Source: Anaerococcus nagyae
Lineage (GTDB): Bacteria; Bacillota; Clostridia; Tissierellales; Peptoniphilaceae
Assembly: GCF_017874535.1 (NCBI RefSeq)
Contig: NZ_JAGGLS010000007.1
Span: forward strand, 1-64,000
DNA: 64,000 bases
Direction: 5' to 3'
Numbering within the stretch: position 1 is the stretch's first letter; each line of letters starts with the position of its first letter. The notes beneath the pieces are model-generated. The model was not told the DNA's origin. It did no database searches and was given only the letters and a program-made list of their open reading frames with translations. Below are positions 1-7,460 of this stretch, piece by piece. The position numbers and the translations under genes were made by a program.

Positions 1-48
1 CTCTCATGAAAAATATTTTCTCTACTTAACGTAGTTTTCTTTTTTTAT

Positions 49-229
49 TCATAAAAGCTTTTTTGATTCAAGCTCTTCATTTACACTGATTTTTTCAATC
101 AATGCGTGATTTATATAATCATCCTTTTTAAAGAAATCAACTTGGTTAAAGTTGTCAATAACTTTATCGTTATTTATTGATAGGTTGATTATGTTTTGTG
201 TTTACATAATCATTGATATTAAATTTCAT
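49..229 (-). pseudogene. Small unrecognised gene broken by a frameshift
   Basis: An ATG at 229 opens a frame of 19 codons (MKFNINDYVNTKHNQPINK) that stops at 170-172. Dropping one A just before that stop joins it to a second coding-looking frame that runs to TGA at 49-51 and ends in VNEELESKKLL. The joined product would be about 59 residues, rich in Asn, Asp and Lys, with no signal peptide or membrane segment. I do not recognise the family. It lies downstream of three tandem leftward promoters and just behind a perfect palindrome, so it was probably a regulated gene. A sequencing error or programmed frameshifting are alternatives to decay. Confidence 0.4.
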
Positions 230-232
230 TTT

Positions 233-249
233 AGATGTATAATACATCT
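233..249. promoter_or_regulatory. 17-bp perfect palindrome, candidate operator
   Basis: AGATGTATaATACATCT reads the same on both strands and sits four bases upstream of the leftward ATG at 229. The size and position suit a repressor operator for the broken small gene. No cognate regulator is visible in the window. Confidence 0.35.
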
Positions 250-271
250 GGTTCATTGTCGTTTGTTTGTA

Positions 272-492
272 ACGACTTTATTAGTCTACCACTTAATTTT
301 TGCTTTGTCAACTTTTTTTAAAATATTTTTACAAAAAGTTTACTCGGCTTTACAAATTAACTGTTTCGACTTTATTTAGTCTATCACCTTTTTGATATTG
401 TGTCAAGTGTTTTTTTGTTTTTCTTTTAAAACCTCTTGGCATCTTTGCGGTGTCGACTTTTACTATTATACAGACTTTATTTTTTTTGTCAA
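272..492 (-). promoter_or_regulatory. Three tandem leftward promoters with a shared start-site motif
   Basis: Read on the minus strand, three sigma-A-type promoters follow each other. TTGACA (487-492) is 16 bp from TATAAT (465-470). TTGACA (401-406) is 17 bp from TAGACT (378-383). TTGACA (306-311) is 17 bp from TAGACT (283-288). Each -10 is followed within a few bases by AAAGTCG, and two units share TAGACTAA(A)TAAAGTCG, which contains a GACT/AGTC dyad. The repeated block over the start site looks like a shared operator. The array lies directly behind the DUF951 gene and points at the small broken gene and whatever lies left of the window. Confidence 0.5.
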
Positions 493-500
493 ATCTTTTT

Positions 501-731
501 TTACTTTTCTTCTCTTGGATTATAATTTACTATGGATACCATCTTTCCATCTTTATTTTGTATTTTTCTTATTTTTTTATCAAAATCAAGACGCTTTATC
601 CATATTGACTTACCACAGCCTAAACACTTTAGCTTCATATCTGCACCCATACGTTCTATCTCCCACTTATTTTCTCCGCACGGATGCCCTTTTTTTAATG
701 TTATTACGTCCTTTAATTTATATTTCTTCAT
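501..731 (-). CDS. DUF951 family protein
   Basis: A small basic protein of 76 residues beginning MKKYKLKDVITLKKGHPCG. It has the DUF951 pattern: an N-terminal HPCG motif, then WEIERMGAD, then a CLGCGK cysteine pair, which together look like a small metal-binding or nucleic-acid-binding fold. Function is unknown; DUF951 genes are often found beside mscS in Firmicutes, as here. I chose the ATG at 731 over the upstream ATG at 746 because GGAAAGGA lies about seven bases before it. The start overlaps the end of mscS by 14 bp, so the two are probably co-transcribed and translationally coupled. Confidence 0.85.
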   Translation of the reverse strand: MKKYKLKDVITLKKGHPCGENKWEIERMGADMKLKCLGCGKSIWIKRLDFDKKIRKIQNKDGKMVSIVNYNPREEK

Positions 732-1569
732 TGAATTCCTTTCCACTTGCTATAGACACTGTTTGTATACTTGGATTTAGATCTCTATGATAAATCTCAT
801 CTATTATGAGTTTTCTTTCTTTTCTTCCAAGAGCCCATTGATATCCCGGCACTGCTATAGCTGTAGTTTTTGCTACATATGATGACTCACGTATTTCCAT
901 TATTCCAAATAGACTTACATCTTCTAGGATATATTTACCTAATTCTTCATCTTCTTTTAGTTTTTCTGAAACAGAATTCACTATATCCTGAGCTTCTTCA
1001 TATGAAACATCGTAAGATAGATATATATTACATTCAAATTTCATTGGCCCACTATTTAAATTTTGTACATTTGTTATTTGAGAATTAGGGATGGTATGCA
1101 AAGACCCATCATAATCTCTAATTTTTGTATGACGCATTCCTAATGTTTCAACCGTTCCTTCAACTCCAGCAGTCTTTATCCAATCTCCTACTCTGTAAGT
1201 ATCATCAACTATAATTATAATTCCGGTAACAATATCTTTTACTAAGGTTTGAGCACCAAAAGCTATTGCTACCCCACCTATCCCTGCTGTTGCTATGATT
1301 GATCTAGTATTTATACCAATCATATCCAAAATTATCATTAATACTATAAAACCCACTATAAATCTTATAACTGTATATAGATTTTTACTGAGGGTTTCTA
1401 TCCTCACTTTTCTATATCCATCTTCATCTATTTTGTTCGTAAAGGCTCTACTTATAAAATGAGATAGAACTTCTAATAATATTTTCCCTAATACTAAGAT
1501 AATTAGAATCATGAGTACATCTTTTAAAAAATCAGTTTTAGTTAATTGATTTACATTTATATCTGGCAT
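718..1569 (-). CDS. mscS: Small-conductance mechanosensitive channel (MscS family)
   Basis: A 283-residue membrane channel that releases solutes when membrane tension rises after osmotic downshock. Two or three N-terminal membrane helices precede the pore-lining TM3, seen as the Gly/Ala-rich stretch IIATAGIGGVAIAFGAQTLV, followed by the beta domain (VGDWIKTAGVEGTVETLGMR, IPNSQITNVQNLN) and the alpha/beta C-terminal domain. Length fits the compact MscS class (YkuT-like). It is followed by the overlapping DUF951 gene. The upstream 730 bp hold a repeat and gene debris rather than another operon member, so it probably has its own promoter near 1570-1640. Confidence 0.92.
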   Translation of the reverse strand: MPDINVNQLTKTDFLKDVLMILIILVLGKILLEVLSHFISRAFTNKIDEDGYRKVRIETLSKNLYTVIRFIVGFIVLMIILDMIGINTRSIIATAGIGGVAIAFGAQTLVKDIVTGIIIIVDDTYRVGDWIKTAGVEGTVETLGMRHTKIRDYDGSLHTIPNSQITNVQNLNSGPMKFECNIYLSYDVSYEEAQDIVNSVSEKLKEDEELGKYILEDVSLFGIMEIRESSYVAKTTAIAVPGYQWALGRKERKLIIDEIYHRDLNPSIQTVSIASGKEFNEEI

Positions 1570-1662
1570 TATACCAACCTTTCTTTTTTAATCATAATAT
1601 ATTTAATTCTATCATTAGTCAATAATTTACACATTATAATATCTAGTTAATAAAGTAAACAC

Positions 1663-1842
1663 TTATTTAAGATAACTAGATATTCCTATATTACGAATTA
1701 AAGTATTAAATATTATATAATCTTTATCATATTTTTTCTTATAGTCTAAAAAAATATCCATTTGGTATCTACTAGCCTCTTTTTGTAAACAAGTGACACA
1801 TATGCTAACTACACTTGTAGGAATATTACACTTATACTTCTT
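1663..1842 (-). pseudogene. Unrecognised coding debris without a start codon
   Basis: A 59-codon open frame on the minus strand reads like protein (for example MDIFLDYKKKYDKDYIIFN near its middle, ending NIGISSYLK) but has a stop just upstream and no good start except the internal ATG. Inexact inverted repeats (TAAACACTTATT near 1655-1666 and AATAAGTGTTTA near 1968-1979) flank the stretch about 300 bp apart, as if it were the core of a decayed mobile element. No family was recognised and chance cannot be excluded at this base composition. Confidence 0.25.
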
Positions 1843-1992
1843 TTAAAATAAATATAGTAGCTTTTGCTGAATTGATAGAACTTTAGGAAATAATCTACAG
1901 AAGTTATTTATATAGAATATATATAAATTTTTATATCAAAGTATTTTTCTAAAGTAATATATTCTTAATAAGTGTTTAGTTTACGATATTAA

Positions 1993-2017
1993 AATTAAAA
2001 AAAGCACACGAATATGC
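1993..2017. terminator. Hairpin abutting repeat A
   Basis: AAAAGCA and TGCTTTT form a short stem with A and T tracts on both sides, so it could terminate either way. It resembles the terminator at 2269-2290 on the other side of repeat A (both contain AAAAAAGCAC then CGAA), as if the element landed in or duplicated a terminator. Confidence 0.45.
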
Positions 2018-2268
2018 TTTTCAGAACGTAGACAAAGTATATTTTATAACTTGTTAATAATATAAATTAAGATACAGTCCATCTCATCTAGATGAATATA
2101 CTTTCACTTAGTAAATTCATCTCTAAAACTAGTCCAAAAGTAAGAAAAAGTTTGTCTAGCAAACGAGCTTTAATGTGCGTGAAACGAATGCATTAAGAAA
2201 TCTCATGAGATTTCTCCGCTCACTACGCTCGGTCGAAATGGTCGATTTTATATTTTTTTAAACAGACT
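2011..2268. repeat. Dispersed repeat A, copy 1 (MITE-like)
   Basis: About 256 bp that match, in inverted orientation, the segment at 62668-62923. Shared landmarks are TTTTCAGAA...ACAAAG at one end, GATGAATATAC, TTCATCTCTAAAACTAGT, GTTTG(T/C)CTAGCAAACGAG, and TGAGATTTCTCCGCTCACTACG near the other. The ends are imperfect inverted repeats of the pattern CAGAnnnnnnnACAAA. No long reading frame is present, so it is a non-autonomous element or intergenic repeat. No clean target duplication is seen at this copy. Confidence 0.75.
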
Positions 2269-2290
2269 AAAAAAGCACCCGAAGGTGCTT
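2269..2290 (-). terminator. Rho-independent terminator after the DUF4097 gene
   Basis: On the minus strand AAGCACC-TTCG-GGTGCTT is followed by a T run. It lies 12 bp past the stop of the DUF4097 gene at 2303. Confidence 0.85.
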
Positions 2291-2302
2291 AATGATTTAA
2301 TA

Positions 2303-3355
2303 TTATCTTAAGTTTATCTTACCAAAACCTGCAGATGCATTAATTTCAAGATCAGTTTTATCTACATTTGTAGAAATTTCATATCCTTTATTTTTTTGCA
2401 TCTTGTTTTTGTATTTATCACTTATATTTAAACCTTGACTTAAAACATTAGCTTTTATATCTCCTGTAAAGTCTTGGCTATCAACTGTTATATTACCAAA
2501 TCCAGAATTCAACTTGACTTCTTTACTATCTTTAATATTATAAATTCTAATATTTCCCGAATGTGTATCAGCCTTATATTTTTTTACATCCAATCCATCT
2601 ACTCTAATATTTCCGCTAACAGCATTTATGTCTGCACTTTCACCACTTATATTAGATAGATATACTGAGCCATTTACATTATTTACACTTAGATAGCCAT
2701 TAGTATTCTTAAGGTCAATTTTACCATTAGTATTATTGACATCTATATTGCCACAAGAATTTATGATATTAATTTTTGCATTAACAGAGTTTATATTTAT
2801 CGCATTAAAATCTACATCTTCAATCTCAATATTTCCATTTATAAGATCAATGTCAAGATTATCATATAAATTTTTTCCTAAAGATAAATGTAGTATACTT
2901 GTAGCATCAAAATTATGATAAGATTCATTGATTCCTACTTCTAAATTATCTCCATTAATATCAATTTCTAAATAATCTAATAAATCACCTTTTTTTGCCC
3001 AAATATCTTGAGTAAGAGTAATTGCTGAATCGCTTGCCCTTTCTACTAAGACTTTACCATTAGGTATATCAATATTAATAGAATTTATTTCATCATCTAT
3101 TCTCATTTCCTTATGAGTATTGGTTTCGCCTTTAATATTAAATTGGTTAATATCTATATTATCTAAATCAAAATTGCTAATTGTTTCACTTGTCCTTTTT
3201 ATTACACTATCAAGCGATTGACTAAGTTTTGATACAAAATCACTATTAGACCTAGATTTTTTACCACCGAGAGCATCTATTAGATTGCTAGCTTCCTCGA
3301 CTGTGATTTTGCCTTCCTTTAGCATTTCTAGAATCATTTGTTTTTCATCATTCAT
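2303..3355 (-). CDS. DUF4097 family beta-repeat protein (YvlB-like)
   Basis: A 350-residue protein. Residues 1-35 form a helical module (MLKEGKITVEEASNLIDAL) of the type seen at the N terminus of YvlB-like proteins. From about residue 100 the sequence becomes a run of short Asn/Asp-rich beta strands (GNIDVNNTNGKIDLKNTNGY), the DUF4097 right-handed beta-helix-like fold. There is no signal peptide or membrane helix, so it is predicted cytoplasmic or membrane-associated through a partner. The start overlaps the upstream DUF2089 gene by 8 bp. B. subtilis has a similar yvlA-yvlB arrangement in an envelope-stress locus; a stress-related role here is inference. Confidence 0.8.
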   Translation of the reverse strand: MNDEKQMILEMLKEGKITVEEASNLIDALGGKKSRSNSDFVSKLSQSLDSVIKRTSETISNFDLDNIDINQFNIKGETNTHKEMRIDDEINSINIDIPNGKVLVERASDSAITLTQDIWAKKGDLLDYLEIDINGDNLEVGINESYHNFDATSILHLSLGKNLYDNLDIDLINGNIEIEDVDFNAININSVNAKINIINSCGNIDVNNTNGKIDLKNTNGYLSVNNVNGSVYLSNISGESADINAVSGNIRVDGLDVKKYKADTHSGNIRIYNIKDSKEVKLNSGFGNITVDSQDFTGDIKANVLSQGLNISDKYKNKMQKNKGYEISTNVDKTDLEINASAGFGKINLR

Positions 3356-3704
3356 CTTTTAATCCCTCCAATAATTCACGAGCTTGGTCTGCTGTAATCT
3401 CGCCATTATCAAGCATATTAAGAATATCTATACGGCTTTCCTTTTTATCTATAGTTCCACCAAGTTTATTAACTAGTTTATCTATCCTATTTCTCACTGT
3501 TGGGTAAGATATGCCTATTTCCTCTCCAACATCTTTTATGCTCCCTCTTTTTTGTAAAAATAATTCTATAAATTCTTTATCTTCCTTATCAAGCCTTGAA
3601 AAGTTATCCATTTCAAACTCTCCACTAACTTCTGTATAACAATTCTCGCATCTATATGAAGTAATAATCATTTCATCGCCACAGTTTGGACATTTATTAA
3701 TCAT
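3348..3704 (-). CDS. DUF2089 family zinc-ribbon/HTH protein
   Basis: 118 residues. A zinc ribbon (CPNCGDEM and CENCYTE, residues 5-25) precedes a helix-turn-helix (GSIKDVGEEIGISYPTVRNR, about 55-75) and a C-terminal helical module (ILNMLDNGEITADQARELL) that closely resembles the N terminus of the next gene product. This is the DUF2089 architecture, probably a DNA-binding regulator. It overlaps the DUF4097 gene by 8 bp and is its only visible operon partner, so it likely controls or works with it. A ribosome binding site (AGGAGG) precedes the ATG. Confidence 0.82.
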   Translation of the reverse strand: MINKCPNCGDEMIITSYRCENCYTEVSGEFEMDNFSRLDKEDKEFIELFLQKRGSIKDVGEEIGISYPTVRNRIDKLVNKLGGTIDKKESRIDILNMLDNGEITADQARELLEGLKDE

Positions 3705-3833
3705 AGATAGCCTCCTTTTAATATAAATATACTATGATTTTAATATTTGTAAAGTCAAAATTAATATTTTTAATAAATCTGGTCATTTTTATTAAATTAT
3801 ACTCGTTTCTCTATTCAATATTGATTTTTACAA

Positions 3834-3881
3834 TTAAAAAAACTGTTGAAAATAAATAGTTTTACTACTTATTTTCAACAG
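3834..3881 (-). terminator. Rho-independent terminator of the glycolipid operon
   Basis: On the minus strand CTGTTGAAAATAA pairs with TTATTTTCAACAG and is followed by a T tract. It starts eight bases after the stop of the membrane protein gene at 3889. Confidence 0.85.
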
Positions 3882-3888
3882 ACTTAAA

Positions 3889-4581
3889 TTATATATAATC
3901 ACGAGCCCAGTAGGATCTAAGGCTCCTTACTATCCATAAGATTGTATTTAACATAACTACCGCTAAAAATATCATGCCTAACATATAGAAAGAAGCTAAT
4001 ATAACTTCATTTTTTCCAATAATTTTAGGAATCAGATTATAAATTATTGCCAGGGTGAAGAAAAATATTATCCACTTACCCGCTGTTTTTACATTTCCAT
4101 TAAAATCTGGATAGATTTTTTGTTTTTTGCTATATCTCTTATTAAAATTATCTCTACGAATTTTTATTTCTTGTCTACTTTCTTTATCTGCATGATCTAT
4201 AAGTGCAGAGTAGTAATGCTGCATATCTTCATTACTAGTTGCATATTTTTTAAGATTATCTATTTCCTCTTTACTATAAGTGTGACTTAGTATTTTGCTA
4301 GTTATCATAGCTTTTGATTTATAAGTTTTACGCTCATCTCTAAGTTCCTTAAGATCTGATATATTTCTTTTTTGCCCTATTAACATTTCTGTATCTAGTT
4401 CATATTTTTTCATATATTTAAAAATATTTGTAAATACTAAGACAAATACAAACATTATTAACATTTGGCTTACTATTATTCCTATATCATTAAAATCTAA
4501 CTTATAAGCCATCCCTAAAATTACTCCTGGAATAAGTAAAGTTATTAGGGAAAGTATTAAAAACTTTAGGATTGATCTCAT
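3889..4581 (-). CDS. Four-helix membrane protein of the glycolipid operon
   Basis: 230 residues, not recognised. Two N-terminal membrane helices (about 5-25 and 33-55) are followed by a basic, charged cytoplasmic middle (about 58-165, with YSKKQKIYPDFNG) and two more helices (about 170-190 and 195-220). The ATG overlaps the stop of the LafB-like glycosyltransferase by 4 bp, and a terminator follows, so it is the last gene of that three-gene operon. A helper role in glycolipid or lipoteichoic-acid anchor handling is inferred from position only. Confidence 0.65.
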   Translation of the reverse strand: MRSILKFLILSLITLLIPGVILGMAYKLDFNDIGIIVSQMLIMFVFVLVFTNIFKYMKKYELDTEMLIGQKRNISDLKELRDERKTYKSKAMITSKILSHTYSKEEIDNLKKYATSNEDMQHYYSALIDHADKESRQEIKIRRDNFNKRYSKKQKIYPDFNGNVKTAGKWIIFFFTLAIIYNLIPKIIGKNEVILASFYMLGMIFLAVVMLNTILWIVRSLRSYWARDYI

Positions 4582-5579
4582 AATTTTAACACCTTTTCAT
4601 AACATTCAACTAATCTCTTTCCTGTATTTATAAGAGATTTTTTCTCTGCTTCTTCGTAGCCTACCTCCGCTAATGATGGTAAATCACTTTCTAGTATAGA
4701 TTTTATTTTTAGTTTAAAATCACTATAATCCTTACCCTTGTATATATTTGTTCCATTGATAAAATCTTTTTTAAATATTTCTATATCTCTAACTAAAATA
4801 TCTGCCTTAGTTGAAAGGGCTTCTAGTAAAACTATGCCTTCTGTCTCTTCTCTGGTTAAAAATACATATAAGTCCGAGCCACTATAAGCTTCTCTAAGCT
4901 CTTCACTTGAAATATATCCTGGAAAATGTAAATTCTCTGTTTTATTTTCCATAGCCTTTTTTATTTCACTAGGAAGAACTGCTTGATTGAGTTTACCAAA
5001 CCAAACGAATTCATATTCTGGCATAGCCGATGCTAATTTTATAAAATCATCTATTCCCTTTCTCTTTATAGGAAGACCCACAGATATTATAGACTTTTTG
5101 CTTTTATCAAGTCCATATTTTTCATAAAAGTTTTCTCTATCACAAACCTTACTTTTCCAAAAATCTAGATCTATTCCGTTAGAAACAACCTCTATTTCCC
5201 TTTTAAGTTTATAACTTTCTAGAATTTCTTTGGAGTATTCTGTAGGAGTTAAGACTAAATCTCCCTTATTGTAGCAATGAATCAGCCAACGCTTAAAAGC
5301 AGGAGCTATCTGGTTACTTAAAATAAAAGAATTTTTAAAATCCTCTTTTGTAGAATGTCCATGGTAAACCACCCTTTTACCATCTCTATGAGCTTTATTT
5401 GCAAAAGCTACTGATTTAGGAAAGACTGTATTTATATGTACTAGATCATAATCATCTTTTTCATCCAAGGTAAAATCACAACCTATCAGAGATAAGGCTC
5501 TTATCTGATGATCTATAGCCTTACCTACTCCGCTTTCTTTAACTGTATCATAATCTTTTGTGTATAAAAGAACTTTCAT
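4578..5579 (-). CDS. lafB: Glycolipid glycosyltransferase family 4, LafB/CpoA-like
   Basis: 333 residues of GT-B fold. N-terminal ESGVGKAIDHQIRAL, HINTVFPKS, VVYHGHSTKEDFKNSF and APAFKRWLIHCYNKGDLVLTPTEYSKE match the LafB/CpoA group, which adds a second hexose (galactose) to monoglucosyl-diacylglycerol. The C-terminal half has the nucleotide-sugar site (GLPIKRKGIDDF, FLTREETEGIVLLEAL, an E-x7-E type motif). The donor sugar is inferred. The ATG at 5579 (MKVLLYTKDYD) is preferred; an ATG at 5591 is also possible. It overlaps the upstream LafA-like gene by 32 bp, so the two enzymes of glycolipid anchor synthesis are translated together. Confidence 0.75.
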   Translation of the reverse strand: MKVLLYTKDYDTVKESGVGKAIDHQIRALSLIGCDFTLDEKDDYDLVHINTVFPKSVAFANKAHRDGKRVVYHGHSTKEDFKNSFILSNQIAPAFKRWLIHCYNKGDLVLTPTEYSKEILESYKLKREIEVVSNGIDLDFWKSKVCDRENFYEKYGLDKSKKSIISVGLPIKRKGIDDFIKLASAMPEYEFVWFGKLNQAVLPSEIKKAMENKTENLHFPGYISSEELREAYSGSDLYVFLTREETEGIVLLEALSTKADILVRDIEIFKKDFINGTNIYKGKDYSDFKLKIKSILESDLPSLAEVGYEEAEKKSLINTGKRLVECYEKVLKL

Positions 5580-6708
5580 ATCCGTACTCATTTACTGCCT
5601 TTTTATATAGATCTTCACACTTAGAACCAAAACTTTCTACAGAAAAATTCTCTAGAGCGTAGGACCTAGCATTATCAATTAGCTGCTTATGAAAATCCTC
5701 ATCATCTAAAACTAAATTCATATAGGAGTTAAATTCTTCAAAATTATGGTACCTATATCCATTAAAGCCATCTTTAATTACACCTTCTAGAGAATTATCA
5801 TCTCTACAAATAGCTACTGTTCCATTTGATAGAGCTTCATAATAAGTTAGTCCTTGAGTTTCTGAAGTTGAAGCTGTAGTAAAAATATCAGCTGCTTGAT
5901 AATATTTATTAACCTCACTAGGTTCTACCATGCCTACAAAATTAATCTCTTTACTAAAGCTTTTACTATAAGCTTTTAGCTTATTTAAGTAAGGACCTCC
6001 ACCGACTATATAAAAGGCTATTGAACTATCTTTAAGTTTTTCATAAAACCTAATAAGTTCCTCAATATTTTTTTCTTCAGCTAAACGACCTAAATAAAGC
6101 AATATTTTCTTATCCTTATCTAAATCAAGCTCATCTTTTAAATCTTCTTTATAGATATCAGGTATGCGAATACCAGTCGGTATAACAGCTATTTTATTAG
6201 CATCAATATTATAAGATTCTAAAATTTTAGCTGTTTTTTTAGTAGGTGCTATTATGTATTGACACATATCTGCAAAGGTCTTGCTAGCCTTAGCAACAAT
6301 TTTAACTCCTGCCGCTTTATTTTTTATAAAGTAATGAGTGTAATCCTCATAAACTGTATGATAGGTATGGACTAGAGGTACATTTAACATTTTAGAAAGT
6401 GATTTAGCCATTACAAATGTAGAAAATTCACATTGGCTATGGATAATATCTGGCTCCCATTTTTTAATGGACCTAAGATGGGTCTTAGCTAAGATATTTG
6501 TAACTCTTGCTTCTGGATAAATTTTCCTAGCGGAAAGAGATCCAACGTAGTACACATCCTCACTCTTATAGCTTGAAATAGTATTAGATAGAGTTAGAAC
6601 TCTTACTTCGTGTCCTTGATTTTCTAAATATTCTTTTAAATTTAAGACTGAACGCACTACCCCGTTTACTACTGGGTAATACCAGTCACTGCTTATAAGT
6701 ATTTTCAT
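5548..6708 (-). CDS. lafA: Diacylglycerol glucosyltransferase, LafA-like (GT4)
   Basis: 386 residues, GT4 family. The N terminus MKILISSDWYYPVVNGVVRS and the segments IIHSQCEFSTFVMAKSL, VHTYHTVYEDYTHYF and VIPTGI are typical of 1,2-diacylglycerol 3-glucosyltransferases, which make monoglucosyl-diacylglycerol, the first sugar of the glycolipid that anchors lipoteichoic acid. The C-terminal donor site shows LGRLAEEKNIEEL, VGGGPY and TSETQGLTYYEALSNG. It acts at the inner membrane face. It is the first gene of the leftward operon; GAGGAA lies before the ATG at 6708. Confidence 0.8.
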   Translation of the reverse strand: MKILISSDWYYPVVNGVVRSVLNLKEYLENQGHEVRVLTLSNTISSYKSEDVYYVGSLSARKIYPEARVTNILAKTHLRSIKKWEPDIIHSQCEFSTFVMAKSLSKMLNVPLVHTYHTVYEDYTHYFIKNKAAGVKIVAKASKTFADMCQYIIAPTKKTAKILESYNIDANKIAVIPTGIRIPDIYKEDLKDELDLDKDKKILLYLGRLAEEKNIEELIRFYEKLKDSSIAFYIVGGGPYLNKLKAYSKSFSKEINFVGMVEPSEVNKYYQAADIFTTASTSETQGLTYYEALSNGTVAICRDDNSLEGVIKDGFNGYRYHNFEEFNSYMNLVLDDEDFHKQLIDNARSYALENFSVESFGSKCEDLYKKAVNEYGYESSFIHKRL

Positions 6709-6819
6709 AAATTCCTCAATAATACTATATTTTCTTTTTTATTATTTACAATTTTAACAATCTATTCTAGTTTTAATTAAATCAATAATTAGTATAGTCT
6801 ATAAGAAACGAGGTGGCAT

Positions 6820-7170
6820 ATGGGACCATTAATTGCAACAGATATAATACTTCTAATTTTTAGCCTATATATAGGAGTGTTTTTTAAACATTTTCATAGC
6901 TCATATCCAGAAATGAAAGTAGGTTTTCATTTATGGGAAGTTTGCTATAATAAAGACTCTTGGGAATATGGCAATAATTTTGCAGGTAAACTTGCCATAA
7001 TATTAGGAATTGCTTTATTTGGTATAATTTACCCTATACTCTTATACATGGGCCTAAAGAGAAGTTATATGACTGTATTAATTTTATTACTTTCAGTTAT
7101 TTATTTCTTGCTATTATTTTTTATAGTAAAGATTAGGGTTCGTAAGAAATTTAACTTAAAAGATGAGTGA
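6820..7170 (+). CDS. Small SdpI-like membrane protein
   Basis: 116 residues with three membrane helices (about 5-22, 55-75 and 85-108). Between helices 1 and 2 it carries VGFHLWEVCYNKDSWEYGNNFAGKL, which resembles the W...N..G signature of SdpI-type immunity proteins but is shorter than SdpI. A clear ribosome binding site (GAGGTGG) precedes the ATG. It stands alone, divergent from the glycolipid operon. Immunity to a bacteriocin is possible, but no toxin gene is adjacent, and the assignment rests on a short motif. Confidence 0.6.
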   Translation: MGPLIATDIILLIFSLYIGVFFKHFHSSYPEMKVGFHLWEVCYNKDSWEYGNNFAGKLAIILGIALFGIIYPILLYMGLKRSYMTVLILLLSVIYFLLLFFIVKIRVRKKFNLKDE

Positions 7171-7240
7171 AATCTAAGTTAAATTCTGGGTAGTTATATA
7201 ATAAGATAGTTTATAAGCATTATAAGAGAAAGGAAATTAT

Positions 7241-7438
7241 ATGGATAGTATTTTTGTAATATTAACTACATTTTCAGTTGTAATTGTAGCTTATCAAGCT
7301 GAAAAAAATAAAAATAATAGCAAAAAAACTCTTTCTTATAAAATATCTAAAATCATTGCAAATATTTTAAATTTCATTGTATTTTTAGATGTTAATGATG
7401 TAAATAATATTATAAACGATATAGAAAATAAGAACTAA
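7241..7438 (+). CDS. Small membrane-anchored hypothetical protein
   Basis: 65 residues. An N-terminal hydrophobic helix (MDSIFVILTTFSVVIVAY) is followed by a Lys/Asn-rich stretch, a second weakly hydrophobic segment (IIANILNFIVFLDV) and a polar tail. AAAGGAAA lies at good distance before the ATG, which supports translation. It follows the SdpI-like gene by 70 bp in the same direction, so the pair may be co-transcribed. No family recognised. Confidence 0.5.
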   Translation: MDSIFVILTTFSVVIVAYQAEKNKNNSKKTLSYKISKIIANILNFIVFLDVNDVNNIINDIENKN

Positions 7439-7460
7439 GGCGACAATAATATCGTCTTAA
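7437..7460. terminator. Shared terminator between convergent genes
   Basis: AAGGCGA pairs with TCGTCTT (one G-T pair) around a short loop between the rightward small gene and the leftward ABC permease. It can serve both directions but is short. Confidence 0.45.

Noticed and set aside
392-790. A 132-codon rightward frame rich in Phe and Leu
   Set aside because: It is antisense to DUF951 and mscS; the residue composition reflects the AT-rich complement.
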